Assembly (NCBI GenBank): GCA_025175895.1
Contig: JAKLTH010000238.1
Span: 2,852,001 to 2,916,000, forward strand
Origin: Wurfbainia villosa
Lineage: Eukaryota > Streptophyta > Magnoliopsida > Zingiberales > Zingiberaceae
Direction: 5' to 3'
Length of the DNA: 64,000 bases
Program-made: the position numbers and the translations under genes
Shown here: in pieces, positions 1 to 9,127 of the stretch
Layout of the letters: every line of letters begins with the position of its first letter
Numbering within the stretch: the stretch's first letter is position 1
Notes under the pieces: generated by a model
Told to the model about the DNA's origin: nothing
Seen by the model: the letters and a program-made list of their open reading frames with translations, nothing else
Databases searched by the model: none

Positions 1-1108
1 AAGCGGAAGCATAAACAATAAAGACAAAGCAATAAATGAAAATACAAACGCTAACAAAGAATGTAACGTGGTTCACGGCTACGCCGCTAATCCACGATCC
101 CGATTCGTCCGAAGTGAATCACTCCTTCAAAGTCAATCACTATTGGTCTCTCCTTTGCACCAAGCTAGGTGGAGGTAACCTTTACAATCAAGATCACTCT
201 TCTTACAATAAGAATGGAGTAAAAACAAGTAAGAAGAGTTTAGAGCTTGTGGGGCATTAGGAAGATCACTTAGAGCATAAGCATTAGCCTCTCAAAGGCT
301 CACACCCTCTCTTTTTATAGAGAGGGCTGATTTCTTCCCGTTGGCCGCCACCCGATCACACGCCCTTGGCGATCATTGCTAAACGGCCTCTCGAACACGT
401 CGGATCCTGACTGTTGTAGTCCAACGAAACTCTTGGCGATCGATGGACCTCACGGTACGATCACGCCTTCCATAGTCGACGCGGGTTGGCTACGGCGGTT
501 TGGTTCGCGATATCCTCCGCGATGATCATGTCATTCCATGGCGAATGATGGTTGGCATAAACCCATCGATCGGATACGGTCGAACCCACTCGACTGGAGC
601 GATCGGCGGTGCCGTGTGAAACTCAAACTTAACATAAGTTTGAGCTTCCGACGGTCGGGTAAACCTTAACCCTTGCGGTCAAGTCTCCGACACTCAGCCA
701 TTCGGCCAAGTTCACCTAATGAGCTACTTACATTTCACTCATTCTCTCATCTCACTCGAAGTCCCTCGCCGAAGCTCTCTTCGTTCGCGGCCACGTCCCT
801 CGGCAGCATCAGGCGCACGGCTCTGCAATGCTCCTTCGCATCTCTTGCCTCCGAAGTCTGCTTCCTTGGCTTCACTTCAAGTCATCTCATCCGGCGGTCC
901 CTCGGATGCTCCAAGCGCACGGCTTTCGCAAAGTCATCCTTCACCGACTCAAGGACCGAGGTTGTGAGGGTGAACCCGCCAAGGCTCCATGTATGAATTA
1001 CTAAGTCCTGCAAGACTCCAACGCACATATCAAATAAACATACCAACCTAACTTAAACCCTTTGCCACACACATCAAAACCTTATCATGGCAAGAGATTG
1101 CCCTAACA
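1..1108 (-). repeat. Element A 3' LTR (5'-truncated by window)
   Basis: Matches 4358-5475 over its length with small indels. The last bases in plus orientation, CCCTAACA, are the complement of the LTR start TGTTAGGG. A TATA-like box reads on the minus strand at about 311-321. Between about 400 and 610 the match to the other LTR collapses: the palindromes CAGTCGACTG of the 5' LTR are replaced here by GATCG-type sequence. Confidence 0.92.
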
Positions 1109-1122
1109 ATCTCCCCCTTTTT
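1109..1122 (-). other. Element A polypurine tract
   Basis: On the minus strand this reads AAAAAGGGGGAGAT and directly precedes the LTR start TGTTAGGG, the expected place of the plus-strand primer for reverse transcription. Confidence 0.88.
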
Positions 1123-2461
1123 GATGTGTGGCAATCCGTTTAAGTTAGGTAAAAACCTTTGATATAAATTTCTAAGGTAAGAAAGCATGTAAACATAAAC
1201 ATGATATAACAACATGCAACTCCCCCTTAATCCATGAAACTCCCCATACAAATTTTCTCCCCCTTAATCCATGAAACTCCCCATACAAATTTTCTCCCCC
1301 TTAATCCATGAAACTTCATAAAAATTTTCTCCCCCTAACTATATTCCCCGTTACCTAAACATACATTTCTCCCCCTTTGACACCATCAAAAAGATTAATC
1401 CTAATTTATAACCTCATGGCATCAAGTCTAATAGAAAGAGAACATCAAAAACATGATTAAAATCTGAAATCAGAAAATTTTAGGCTGTTTTTCAGGTGAG
1501 CAGTCGACTGCTATCAGTATGGCAGTCGACTGGCACAATGGATTCCGAAATTCTGATTTTCTGGGCGAATTTCAGAAATGCATTAAAAATTCCAAAAAAT
1601 TCAAAAAATCATGAAATTTGGGGAACATATTTCTTGTAAGTATCTTTATTAAGGAAAAATAGGTTTTCATGAAAAATCATTATATTTTCTGATATTTGCC
1701 AAAAATCCAAAAGCTTTAAAAACTACTAGGTTTTTGATCATAAAAGTATCAAGTTTAACACCTAGTTTTGGTTCCAATTGTTTCAAAACATGAATGCATA
1801 GATTTTAGGGTAAGAAATTGTTTTGAAAACATATGAAATATCCAACCATGATCTTTGGGCAATATGTCTATTAATTAAACATAAACCTTCCCCATGATTG
1901 GTCTATTATTGCTATTTTGATACTTTAAATGACCATCTAAATGCCATAGGCATTAGTGGACATTTGTATCATCCTAATATCTCACCCATGCTAAGTTTGC
2001 AATCAAGTTAGCCTATAGTGAGTGTGAGATGCATCCTAGGGGGTATTTGTATATACTTAACCAATATATTCATACAATTCTATCAAGGTTAAGTATCAAC
2101 CTAACAACCTACATGATCATAATGACATATATGATTTAATTTCACATTATGATCATGAAATACATGTTTTCATCAAATTATAACCATGCATTAGGTATTA
2201 TATGATGATAATAAACAAATTATCACCTAAAGCATGATTTAAACCTATTGCTCATGATAATGTGCCAAATATCAATATCATAAATCATGATAGTAAACAT
2301 GTGTAACAATTACATTAATCATCATGATTTAAGCATTATTATCTATTTATGGGCACGTTATCATCACCCAACACTATTCTAAAAATATTGTCCCGCCATC
2401 CTAAGTCAACCAAAAATATGATATAGGTCAAGTTCATATGATTGACTACCCTAGGGTTATC
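1123..2461 (-). other. Element A non-coding region between gag and PPT, with PPT-like repeats
   Basis: AT-rich with no supported gene. Three tandem copies of a unit of about 40-46 bases lie at about 1218-1345; each carries CTCCCCCTTAATCCATG, which is a purine-rich AAGGGGGAG tract on the element strand. A further tract lies at about 1370-1378. Two palindromes CAGTCGACTG lie at 1501-1510 and 1523-1532. The same layout recurs in elements B, C and D. Confidence 0.75.
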
Positions 2462-4189
2462 CTAACCTTTAAGGATGGATTTTGGAACCCAAAATAAGTT
2501 CTTACCTATTGGGTTCACAAGATATTTCTTGGGGATCCATTTTCTAGCAATTACTTTCTTTTTATCTTGTCCCCTAGCTATTAGGCATTTATAGGCCTTT
2601 TCATTTTTCTTTTCTTTATAACCTAGGCCCTTTTTGTTAAAGCTAGCTCTTTGGCTCCCTAAGATCATGTTCAAGGTATTGGAGCCAATAGTGAATTTTC
2701 CTAGGGATTTTGTTAAATAATCTACCTTTTCCCTTAACGCCTTATTTTCATTTATACATGCATCACTAACATCTAATGGCGCATAAAGATCATGTGAGTA
2801 TGCATCATTTAAGGTAGAAGAAATATTATCATTTAAGCATGCTTTTTCTAATTTTTGTTCTAATTCCTTGATTTGTTCAAGCATGCATTTGTTTTTCTTC
2901 TTTGCTCTAAATAAATCCTTAGTTAAACTAGAAATCATAGAAACTATTTTATTAGGTGAGAGGTTGGTTACCATAGTTCCCATGTCCTCTTCTTCTTCGG
3001 ATGATGAGGATGTAGCAGCTCCCCCTTCACTTGAGCTCTCTCCTCTTGAGCTTGATCCTTCATATTCGGAGGAAGAGCAATCCAAGTCATCAAAGGCCAT
3101 CAAGGACAAATTGGTGACAAAGGCATTCTCCTCATCCGATGATGAGGAGGATGAGGATGGGTCATCCCAAGTCCTTGCCTTTAGAGCTTTGGTCTTCCCC
3201 TTTTCTTTTGTCTTCTTCTCCTCTTCCTTCTTTTTCTTGCTCCCCTTTTTCTTCTTCTTTTCTTCTTTCTTTTTCTTCTCTTCCTTGCTCTTGTTTAGGA
3301 GGGGACAATTATCCCTTATGTGCCCTTCTCCTTGGCAATTGTAGCATATGACCTTCCCCCTTGGTCTTCTATTCATATCATTTGATTTATGAAAATGAAA
3401 ACCTTTTAAAGCACGTCTTACCCTCCTTACCATATAGGCTTCTTCGGTGCTATCCATGGAGGAGGAAGGCGCTTCGTCATCATCATCGGAGGAGATCTCT
3501 ATCTTCTTCTTCCCCTTATTTGCCAACAATGCTACTCCCCTTGAAGATTGTATTTTTGGCTCTTCTTGTATTCCTTCAAGCCTAGATTCATGTAATTCCA
3601 TAGTGGAGAAAAATTCATCTAGAGTACTTACCTCTAGATTCTTTGACATGTAAAATGAGTCCACCATTGAACTCCACTTGGATGATCGGGGGAAAGCATC
3701 TATGACCTTCATTATCATATCGTGATTTGAGAGCCTTTCTCCTACACTTGTTAGTCCATTTAAAATTTCTTTGAATCTAGAATGCAAAGAAGTTACCTTT
3801 TCTCCCTTTTCTAATTTAATGTTGGATAATTGGGAGCGGAGGAGATCTCTCCTTGCTAGCTTCGCCTCGGATGTGCCTTCATGAAGCTCAATTAGCTTCT
3901 CCCACATCTCCTTGGCACTTAGGCATTCTCCTATTCGGTTGATTTCTTGTTGGGGGAGCACATTGAAGAGATGATGCTTGGCTTTTGAATTTGCAAGGTG
4001 CTCTTCCCTTTGCCTTTTGGTCCACCTAGATTTCTCTATTGGCTTCCCTTCTTCATCCCTAGGCAAAACGAAACCGGATTCCATTGTAATCATAATATCA
4101 AAATCCGTTTCGAAAAATACCTCCATTAGCTTCTTCCACCAAGCGAATTCTCCGTCGAACTTCGGTGGGTTGATGTTTGAGCCGGCCAT
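2462..4189 (-). CDS. gag: Ty1/copia-type Gag of element A, intact (575 aa)
   Basis: This is a retrotransposon capsid/nucleocapsid protein that would package element RNA in cytoplasmic particles. Residues 1-210 resemble the copia gag polypeptide domain (N-terminal WWKK, then a SLHSRFKEI...RSSKWSS region). A CCHC zinc knuckle follows at 282-295 (C282, C285, H290, C295). Next come a lysine-rich stretch (about 300-345), acidic-serine segments and a predicted coiled coil around 415-455. The C-terminus ends WVPKSILKG, like the stretch before protease in copia polyproteins, so the frame seems to stop at the gag-protease boundary. The ATG lies about 50 bases inside the PBS. It is the only gag in the window without stops or frameshifts; B, C and D carry broken relatives. 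No pol follows, so enzymes must come in trans. Confidence 0.93.
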   Translation of the reverse strand: MAGSNINPPKFDGEFAWWKKLMEVFFETDFDIMITMESGFVLPRDEEGKPIEKSRWTKRQREEHLANSKAKHHLFNVLPQQEINRIGECLSAKEMWEKLIELHEGTSEAKLARRDLLRSQLSNIKLEKGEKVTSLHSRFKEILNGLTSVGERLSNHDMIMKVIDAFPRSSKWSSMVDSFYMSKNLEVSTLDEFFSTMELHESRLEGIQEEPKIQSSRGVALLANKGKKKIEISSDDDDEAPSSSMDSTEEAYMVRRVRRALKGFHFHKSNDMNRRPRGKVICYNCQGEGHIRDNCPLLNKSKEEKKKKEEKKKKKGSKKKKEEEKKTKEKGKTKALKARTWDDPSSSSSSSDEENAFVTNLSLMAFDDLDCSSSEYEGSSSRGESSSEGGAATSSSSEEEEDMGTMVTNLSPNKIVSMISSLTKDLFRAKKKNKCMLEQIKELEQKLEKACLNDNISSTLNDAYSHDLYAPLDVSDACINENKALREKVDYLTKSLGKFTIGSNTLNMILGSQRASFNKKGLGYKEKKNEKAYKCLIARGQDKKKVIARKWIPKKYLVNPIGKNLFWVPKSILKG

Positions 4190-4240
4190 TTACTTGTTGA
4201 AGTGCTTGTTGCGGCGGTTAGTCCGGTGACAAGCAACCTT

Positions 4241-4252
4241 GCTCTGATACCA
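4241..4252 (-). other. Element A primer binding site (tRNA-iMet type)
   Basis: The minus strand reads TGGTATCAGAGC, complementary to the 3' end of plant initiator methionine tRNA, two bases inside the 5' LTR. Confidence 0.92.
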
Positions 4253-4254
4253 CT

Positions 4255-5475
4255 TGTTGGGAGGATCGATTGGCCGGCTAGAGGGGGGTGAATAGCCCTC
4301 TTCCAATGGATGTCGGAATTCTCTCGTTTGTTTGCTCGTCTACACAATCGTTAGCGCAAGCGGAAGCATAAACAATAAAGACAAAGCAATAAATGAAAAT
4401 ACAAACGCTAACAAAGAATGTAACGTGGTTCACGGCTATGCCGCTAATCCACGATCCCGATTTGTCCGAGGTGAATCACTCCTTCAAAGCCAATCACTAT
4501 TGGTCTCTCCTTTGCACCAAGCTAGGTGGAGGTAACCTTTACAATCAAGATCACTCTTCTTACAATAAGAATGGAGTAAAAATAAGTAAGAAGAGTTTAG
4601 AGCTTGTGGGGCATTAGGAAGATCACTTAGAGCATAAGCATTAGCCTCTCAAAGGCTTACACCCTCTCTTTTTATAGAGAGGGCTGATTTCTTCCCGTTG
4701 GCCACCACGATCATTGCGCCCTTGGCGATCGACTCGTCACTAGCGGCCTCCGAACACGCGTCGGATCCCGGCCGTTGTAGTCTAACGGAACTCTTAGCGG
4801 TCGGTGATGGACCTCACCAATCATTTGTTGCCTCCGTAATCGGCCCAATCGGCTGGCGATTATATTACTGCGATATCCTCTGGCAGTCGACTGCCATTCC
4901 ATGGCAGTCGACTGCTGGGTATAAACCCATCAGTCGGATACCAGTCGAACCCACTCGACTCAGAGCAGTCGACTGGTGCCGTGTGAAACTCAAACTTAAC
5001 ATAAGTTTGAGCTTCTGGCGGTCGGGTAAACCTTAACCCTTGCGGTCAAGTCTCCGACACTCAGCCATTCGACCAAGTTCACCTAATGAGCTACTTACAT
5101 TTCACTCATTCTCTCATCTCACTCGAAGTCCCTCGCCGAAGCTCTCTTCGTTCGCGGCCACGTCTCTCGGCAGCATCAGGCGCACGGCTCTGCAATGCTC
5201 CTTCGCGTCTCTTGCCTCCGAAGTCTGCTTCCTTGGCTTCACTTCAAGTCATCTCGTCCGGCGGTCCCTCGGATGCTCCAAGTGCACGGCTTCCACAAAG
5301 TCATCCTTCACCGACTCAAGGACCGAGGTTGTGAGGGTGAACCCGCCAAGGTTCCATGTGCGAATTACTAAGTCCTGCAAGACTCCAACGCACATATCAA
5401 ATAAACATACCAACCTAACTTAAACCCTTTGCCACACACATCAAAACCTTATCATGGCAAGAGATTGCCCTAACA
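4255..5475 (-). repeat. Element A 5' LTR (1221 bp)
   Basis: On the minus strand it runs from TGTTAGGG to CCAACA and directly abuts the PBS. It contains the promoter at about 4662-4683 and three exact CAGTCGACTG palindromes (4884-4893, 4905-4914, 4966-4975) upstream of it. The small frames inside (for example 5040-5423) are LTR sequence shared with other copies and have no family resemblance. Confidence 0.93.
4662..4683 (-). promoter_or_regulatory. Element A TATA box inside a perfect inverted repeat
   Basis: The minus strand holds CTATAAAAAG. The arms CCCTCTCT (4662-4669) and AGAGAGGG (4676-4683) are perfectly complementary around a 6-base loop, so the TATA box can sit in a cruciform. Confidence 0.7.
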
Positions 5476-6278
5476 CTATGCTTGTTGCATTTGTTTGTAC
5501 ATATTCATACATGCTATTGCATTTCCTGTATGATAGTAGGCCGGTACTTGTATACCTGTTGGTTATTCACGGTGATACCCTTGACCCATGTCAAGATATT
5601 GTGTTAGTACTATACTTTTATACCCTATGATGTGGTTATATGCCCAGGTTGGATCATGATAGAGTAGCTGACTGTCAGGTATGTCAGCATCATTGATGTT
5701 CAGTTTATTTAGTGTATGCATGCATATATACTGTTATGCTGATGTATACTTTGTTGTACGAGTAGATTAAACTGTTGAATGACATGTAATATTGATACAT
5801 ATATTTACATGTTTTCTCTTATTACCTGCTGAGTTTTACTCACCACCACATCGACCCTGGGTTTTTCTGTCGCCCAGGTAATAGGTAGAGGTCTTCGTGA
5901 CATCTTGGAGCTGTGCCGACCAATCCATCCCATCTCCGTTTTCCGAGTCTCCTGAGGAGTTCGTTTTTAGTTATGTCTTGGACTTTAATATGTTGTGGAC
6001 TTGTTTTGTTATGGACTTTGTCGTGATGTCGTGGAGTTTGTTTGTGTAGTCATTGTTTTATTTATGGTTTTATGACTGTGGACTTGTCTGGTGGTGTACA
6101 CCTGTATGTTTTTGTTATGTATGTTGTGGGTATGTGGTTTTATTTCCGCTGCTGTTATTATGTTATATTATGTTGTTGTTGTGGGCCTACCGGCCTTGTA
6201 TTAATCTGAAATATTGCCACGTACAGGGGAGATGTTGTCCGTTTGATTTTCGGCACAGCATACTCTCGGGGCGTGACA
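5476..6278 (+). repeat. Chromovirus LTR 3' portion, host of element A
   Basis: Colinear with about 41371-42161 of element G's LTR, from CTATGCTT to the terminal CTCTCGGGGCGTGACA. No PBS follows 6278; E-type LTR sequence does. It is therefore the 3' end of a 3' or solo LTR inserted in E, with the rest left of the window. Confidence 0.85.
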
Positions 6279-6508
6279 AAGGTGGAGAAGCCTTCTTTAC
6301 AAGCACACTCTTCTTCTTACAAAATGATTGAAATGAGCTTAGGAAGAAGAGGTTAAAGAACTTAGAAAGCTTCGAAGAAGGTTTGGTGAGCTTAGGATGG
6401 AAGATTATAATGAAAGAGAACTTGCCAACTCTAAGCTCTCCAAGCCTCCCTTTATAGACTTTGGGCATTTCTACCTGTTGAGCCCAATTCCACTCGAATG
6501 CTACATAT
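6279..6508 (-). repeat. Element E 3' LTR, left fragment
   Basis: Begins with AAGGTGGAGAAG, matching the E 5' LTR at about 29489. A TATA-like TATAAAGGGAGG reads on the minus strand near 6448-6460. It is interrupted at 6508 by element D and resumes at 20081-20085. Confidence 0.75.
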
Positions 6509-7465
6509 TGTTGGGATCGATGGCCCGACTAGAAGGGGGGTTGAATAGCTTAATTCATTTCTCGATGGACTTTGCTCGTGCTTAATCGTCTACAATGCTT
6601 GTTAGCACAGCGAAATGATAATAACACAAGCACAATTAAAGCTAAAACAAAAATAAAGAAAGCAATACAAACACAATCGATGTAACGTGATTCACGACCC
6701 TTGCCACTAATCCACGACAATCTGTTAGGCAGATCACTCCCTCAACCAATCTACTAGACTTCTCCTTTAGCTTAAAGAAGGTGGAGAAAAACCTTCTTAC
6801 ATAAACTCTCCCTCTTACAATAAGATAGAGTTAGAAATAGGGAAGAGGAGAGTAAAAATATTTACGGAGCTTGGAGAACACTTAGGAGTGGAAGCATTAC
6901 CCTATCCAAGGCTCCCATGGCCTCCTTTTATAGAGAGGAGGCCAATTTTCCCATTGGGAATGCAACAGTCGACTGCTGCTGTAACGGATCACCTCCAACG
7001 TCTTTTGACCAAGCCTGATTTACGGTCATCATCATCCAACGGTATTCTTGGCAGTCGACTGATGCCAATCAGACTGACTGCCCAATTGGCTATGGGTAGT
7101 TCTGTGCCCGCGTTCACCTATAGCAGTCGACTGCCATCCCTTGGCAGTCGACTGATGGTAGACCAGTCAATTGCCAACCCTTGGTAGTCGACTGCTAGGC
7201 CACAAACCCTAGCCGAACACCAGTCAACTTCTAGTCGACTTAGGCCAGTCGACTGTTGTCGGGTAAAACCTCAAACAACAAGATGTTTGAGCATCCGACC
7301 GTCGGGTAAAACCTCAAACAACATGTTTGAGCATCCGACACTTGACCTTAGCCATTTAGCCAAGTTCACCTAACTTGAGCTATCCTATCCCGGGTTATAA
7401 TCGCTCAACTCTCATCTCCCATGGAGTCCCTCACCAAAGCTCTCTCCGTTCGGCCTGCATCCCTC
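6509..7465 (-). repeat. Element D 3' LTR, left part
   Basis: Aligns with 18738 onward. It holds five exact CAGTCGACTG copies between about 6966 and 7255, plus near copies. The TATA box (minus strand, 6926-6934) lies between the complementary arms GGCCTCCT (6919-6926) and AGGAGGCC (6936-6943). Confidence 0.88.
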
Positions 7466-7980
7466 CACTACAAAAAAACATTCAATTGGCGACAAACTTT
7501 GGCAACGAAAATAGTTCGTTGCAAATCTGCAATGAATTTTGCGATGAATTTCATGTTTCGTCGCAAATTTATAACGAAATTTCCAAAAAAAATTGTTACA
7601 AAATTATTTAAATTTCTAACATTTAATTTTCATTAAAACTTAGTTGCAAATTAGCGACGAAAATAATTTTTCGTCGCCAATTTGTGATAAAAAAATATTT
7701 TCGTTGCAAATATCTGCAACGAATTTTGAATTCGTCACAGAATCTGCAATGAATTTTAAATTTGTTGCAAAAATTTGCAACGAAAAAAAATCATTACAGA
7801 TTCTACAACGAATTTTTTTTTCGTTGTAGATTTTTGCAATGATTTTTTTTCGTTGCAGATTTCTGCAACAAATTCAAAATTTATTGCAGATTCTGCGACG
7901 AATTCAAAATTCATCGCAGATTTGGCAACAAAATTAGCAATGAAAAAATATTCGTTGCTAATTTTTTCGTAATTATCCCG
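7466..7980 (+). repeat. CACTA 5' terminal inverted repeat and subterminal repeats
   Basis: After the CACTACAAAAA terminus comes a dense run of short units such as TTCGTTGCAAAT, GCAACGAA and GCGACGAATT in both orientations. CACTA transposases bind such subterminal repeats. The small frames here are low-complexity products of the repeats. Confidence 0.85.
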
Positions 7981-8640
7981 CCCCGAAGCACACAATCAGC
8001 TCCATCTTCCTCCGCTCGCTCGCTCGTTCCTCCTCCCATCGCCGTCGGTACATCGCTCTCCCATCTTCTTCTTCCCATGCCGTCGTCGGGCGGCGACTCT
8101 GTTGCGCGAGCTCGCCGGCGGCGGCTTCGCGCGGCATTCTTTGCCATGACCGCCGCATGGCGGATCTGCTGCGAGCATGCGTGATAGCGACCACCGCGAG
8201 CTTCGCGGTCGCCGCGCCATGAACTCCGCGGCGGCCGCCGCCATGCTCACGGCGTCGCCGATGATCGCGCCGCAGCGACGCCGCGAGATCGCGCGGCAGT
8301 TGATGCGATCACGCGCGAATCGCGCCGCGAGATCGCGTGCGACATCAGCTGCCGCCGCGAGCTCGCGACGGCGCTACTGCACGTGATCGCGACAGCCACG
8401 TGCCCTTGCACAGCGGAAGTAGCCGATGTATGCATGCCCTCACGGGCACTGAGCGCGTGCCCTCACACACGTGCCCTCGCGGGCGCCATGCGCGTGCACG
8501 TGCGGCGACTAGTGGCCGCCGCACGCGTGTCCTCGCGGGCACCGCACATGTGCCCTCGTGACTGCCACACGCGTGCCCTTGCGGCCATCGCGCGCATGCC
8601 CTCGCTCGCGTAAGGTTACGCCGTGCCGTACTTGCTGCAC
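7981..8640 (+). other. GC-rich CpG-dense leader of the CACTA element
   Basis: About 650 bases far richer in G+C than their surroundings. In the second half (about 8396-8610) a motif of the type GTGCCCTCGCGGGC recurs with variation. Frames exist in all directions but none looks like a known family. It may be the transposase promoter and 5' UTR, or a captured host fragment. Confidence 0.5.
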
Positions 8641-9127
8641 CTTGCGCGTGCTTGGAAATTATCGCGTGATCTCAATCGTGAATTCAAATGTTATTCAAAT
8701 TATATAAATCAGTCTAATAATGTGTCGTAATCTAATACAAAATTATTTTTCATAGGTTGTCCTACTTCAAAAGGTGTTCGATGTGTTCGTGAAGTGTTCA
8801 TCTAGCCGTGAGCTCATCCGCACGTTGTTTCCATTTGGACAGGTATGTGTAAAATTATTGTATATTTATAATATTAATTACAGTATTATTAATTCTATTA
8901 TAATAATTATTCTTAATGTTTTATTTTAAGTAAATTAATTACTGTTAATAGATCATATTTGTTCGAAATGATATTATAGTTTGCAATTAAATATCACACA
9001 AAAAGATAATTAGTATTAGAAAAATTTAATTTATTTTGAGTATAAATTTATGGTTAGATTGATATATATGGATGAAGTTTGGAAGAAATTAAAATTAATC
9101 ATTGATATAATTTTGAAAACAGGATCA
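8641..9127 (+). other. AT-rich stretch upstream of TNP2
   Basis: No gene is supported. A segment ending CATTTGGACAGGTATG near 8846 could be a 5' leader exon with a donor site; the rest looks like intron or UTR. Confidence 0.3.

Larger units (their letters stand above)
1..5475 (-). mobile_element. Element A: gag-only copia-like LTR retrotransposon, cut by window start
   Basis: Seen: two long direct repeats (1-1108 and 4255-5475) flank an internal region with a minus-strand gag frame, a tRNA-iMet type PBS beside the right repeat and a purine tract beside the left one. Base 1 aligns with base 4358, so about 100 bases of the left LTR lie outside the window. The internal part is only about 3.1 kb and has no protease, integrase, RT or RNase H. 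This matches the plant class of terminal-repeat retrotransposons with a GAG domain (TR-GAG). The right flank (CTATG...) is chromovirus LTR sequence, so A sits inside another element; the left TSD is outside the window. Confidence 0.92.

Noticed and set aside
673..996. Frame of 107 codons in the A 3' LTR, longer in the 5' LTR (5040-5423)
   Set aside because: LTR sequence. The reading frame varies among A, B, C and D copies and has no recognisable domain.
2868..3351. Plus-strand Ser/Phe-rich frames opposite gag
   Set aside because: They are antisense shadows of the acidic and lysine-rich segments of Gag.
7996..8613. Several overlapping frames in the GC-rich part of the CACTA element
   Set aside because: Open frames on both strands follow from high G+C; products are Arg/Ala-rich low complexity without motifs.
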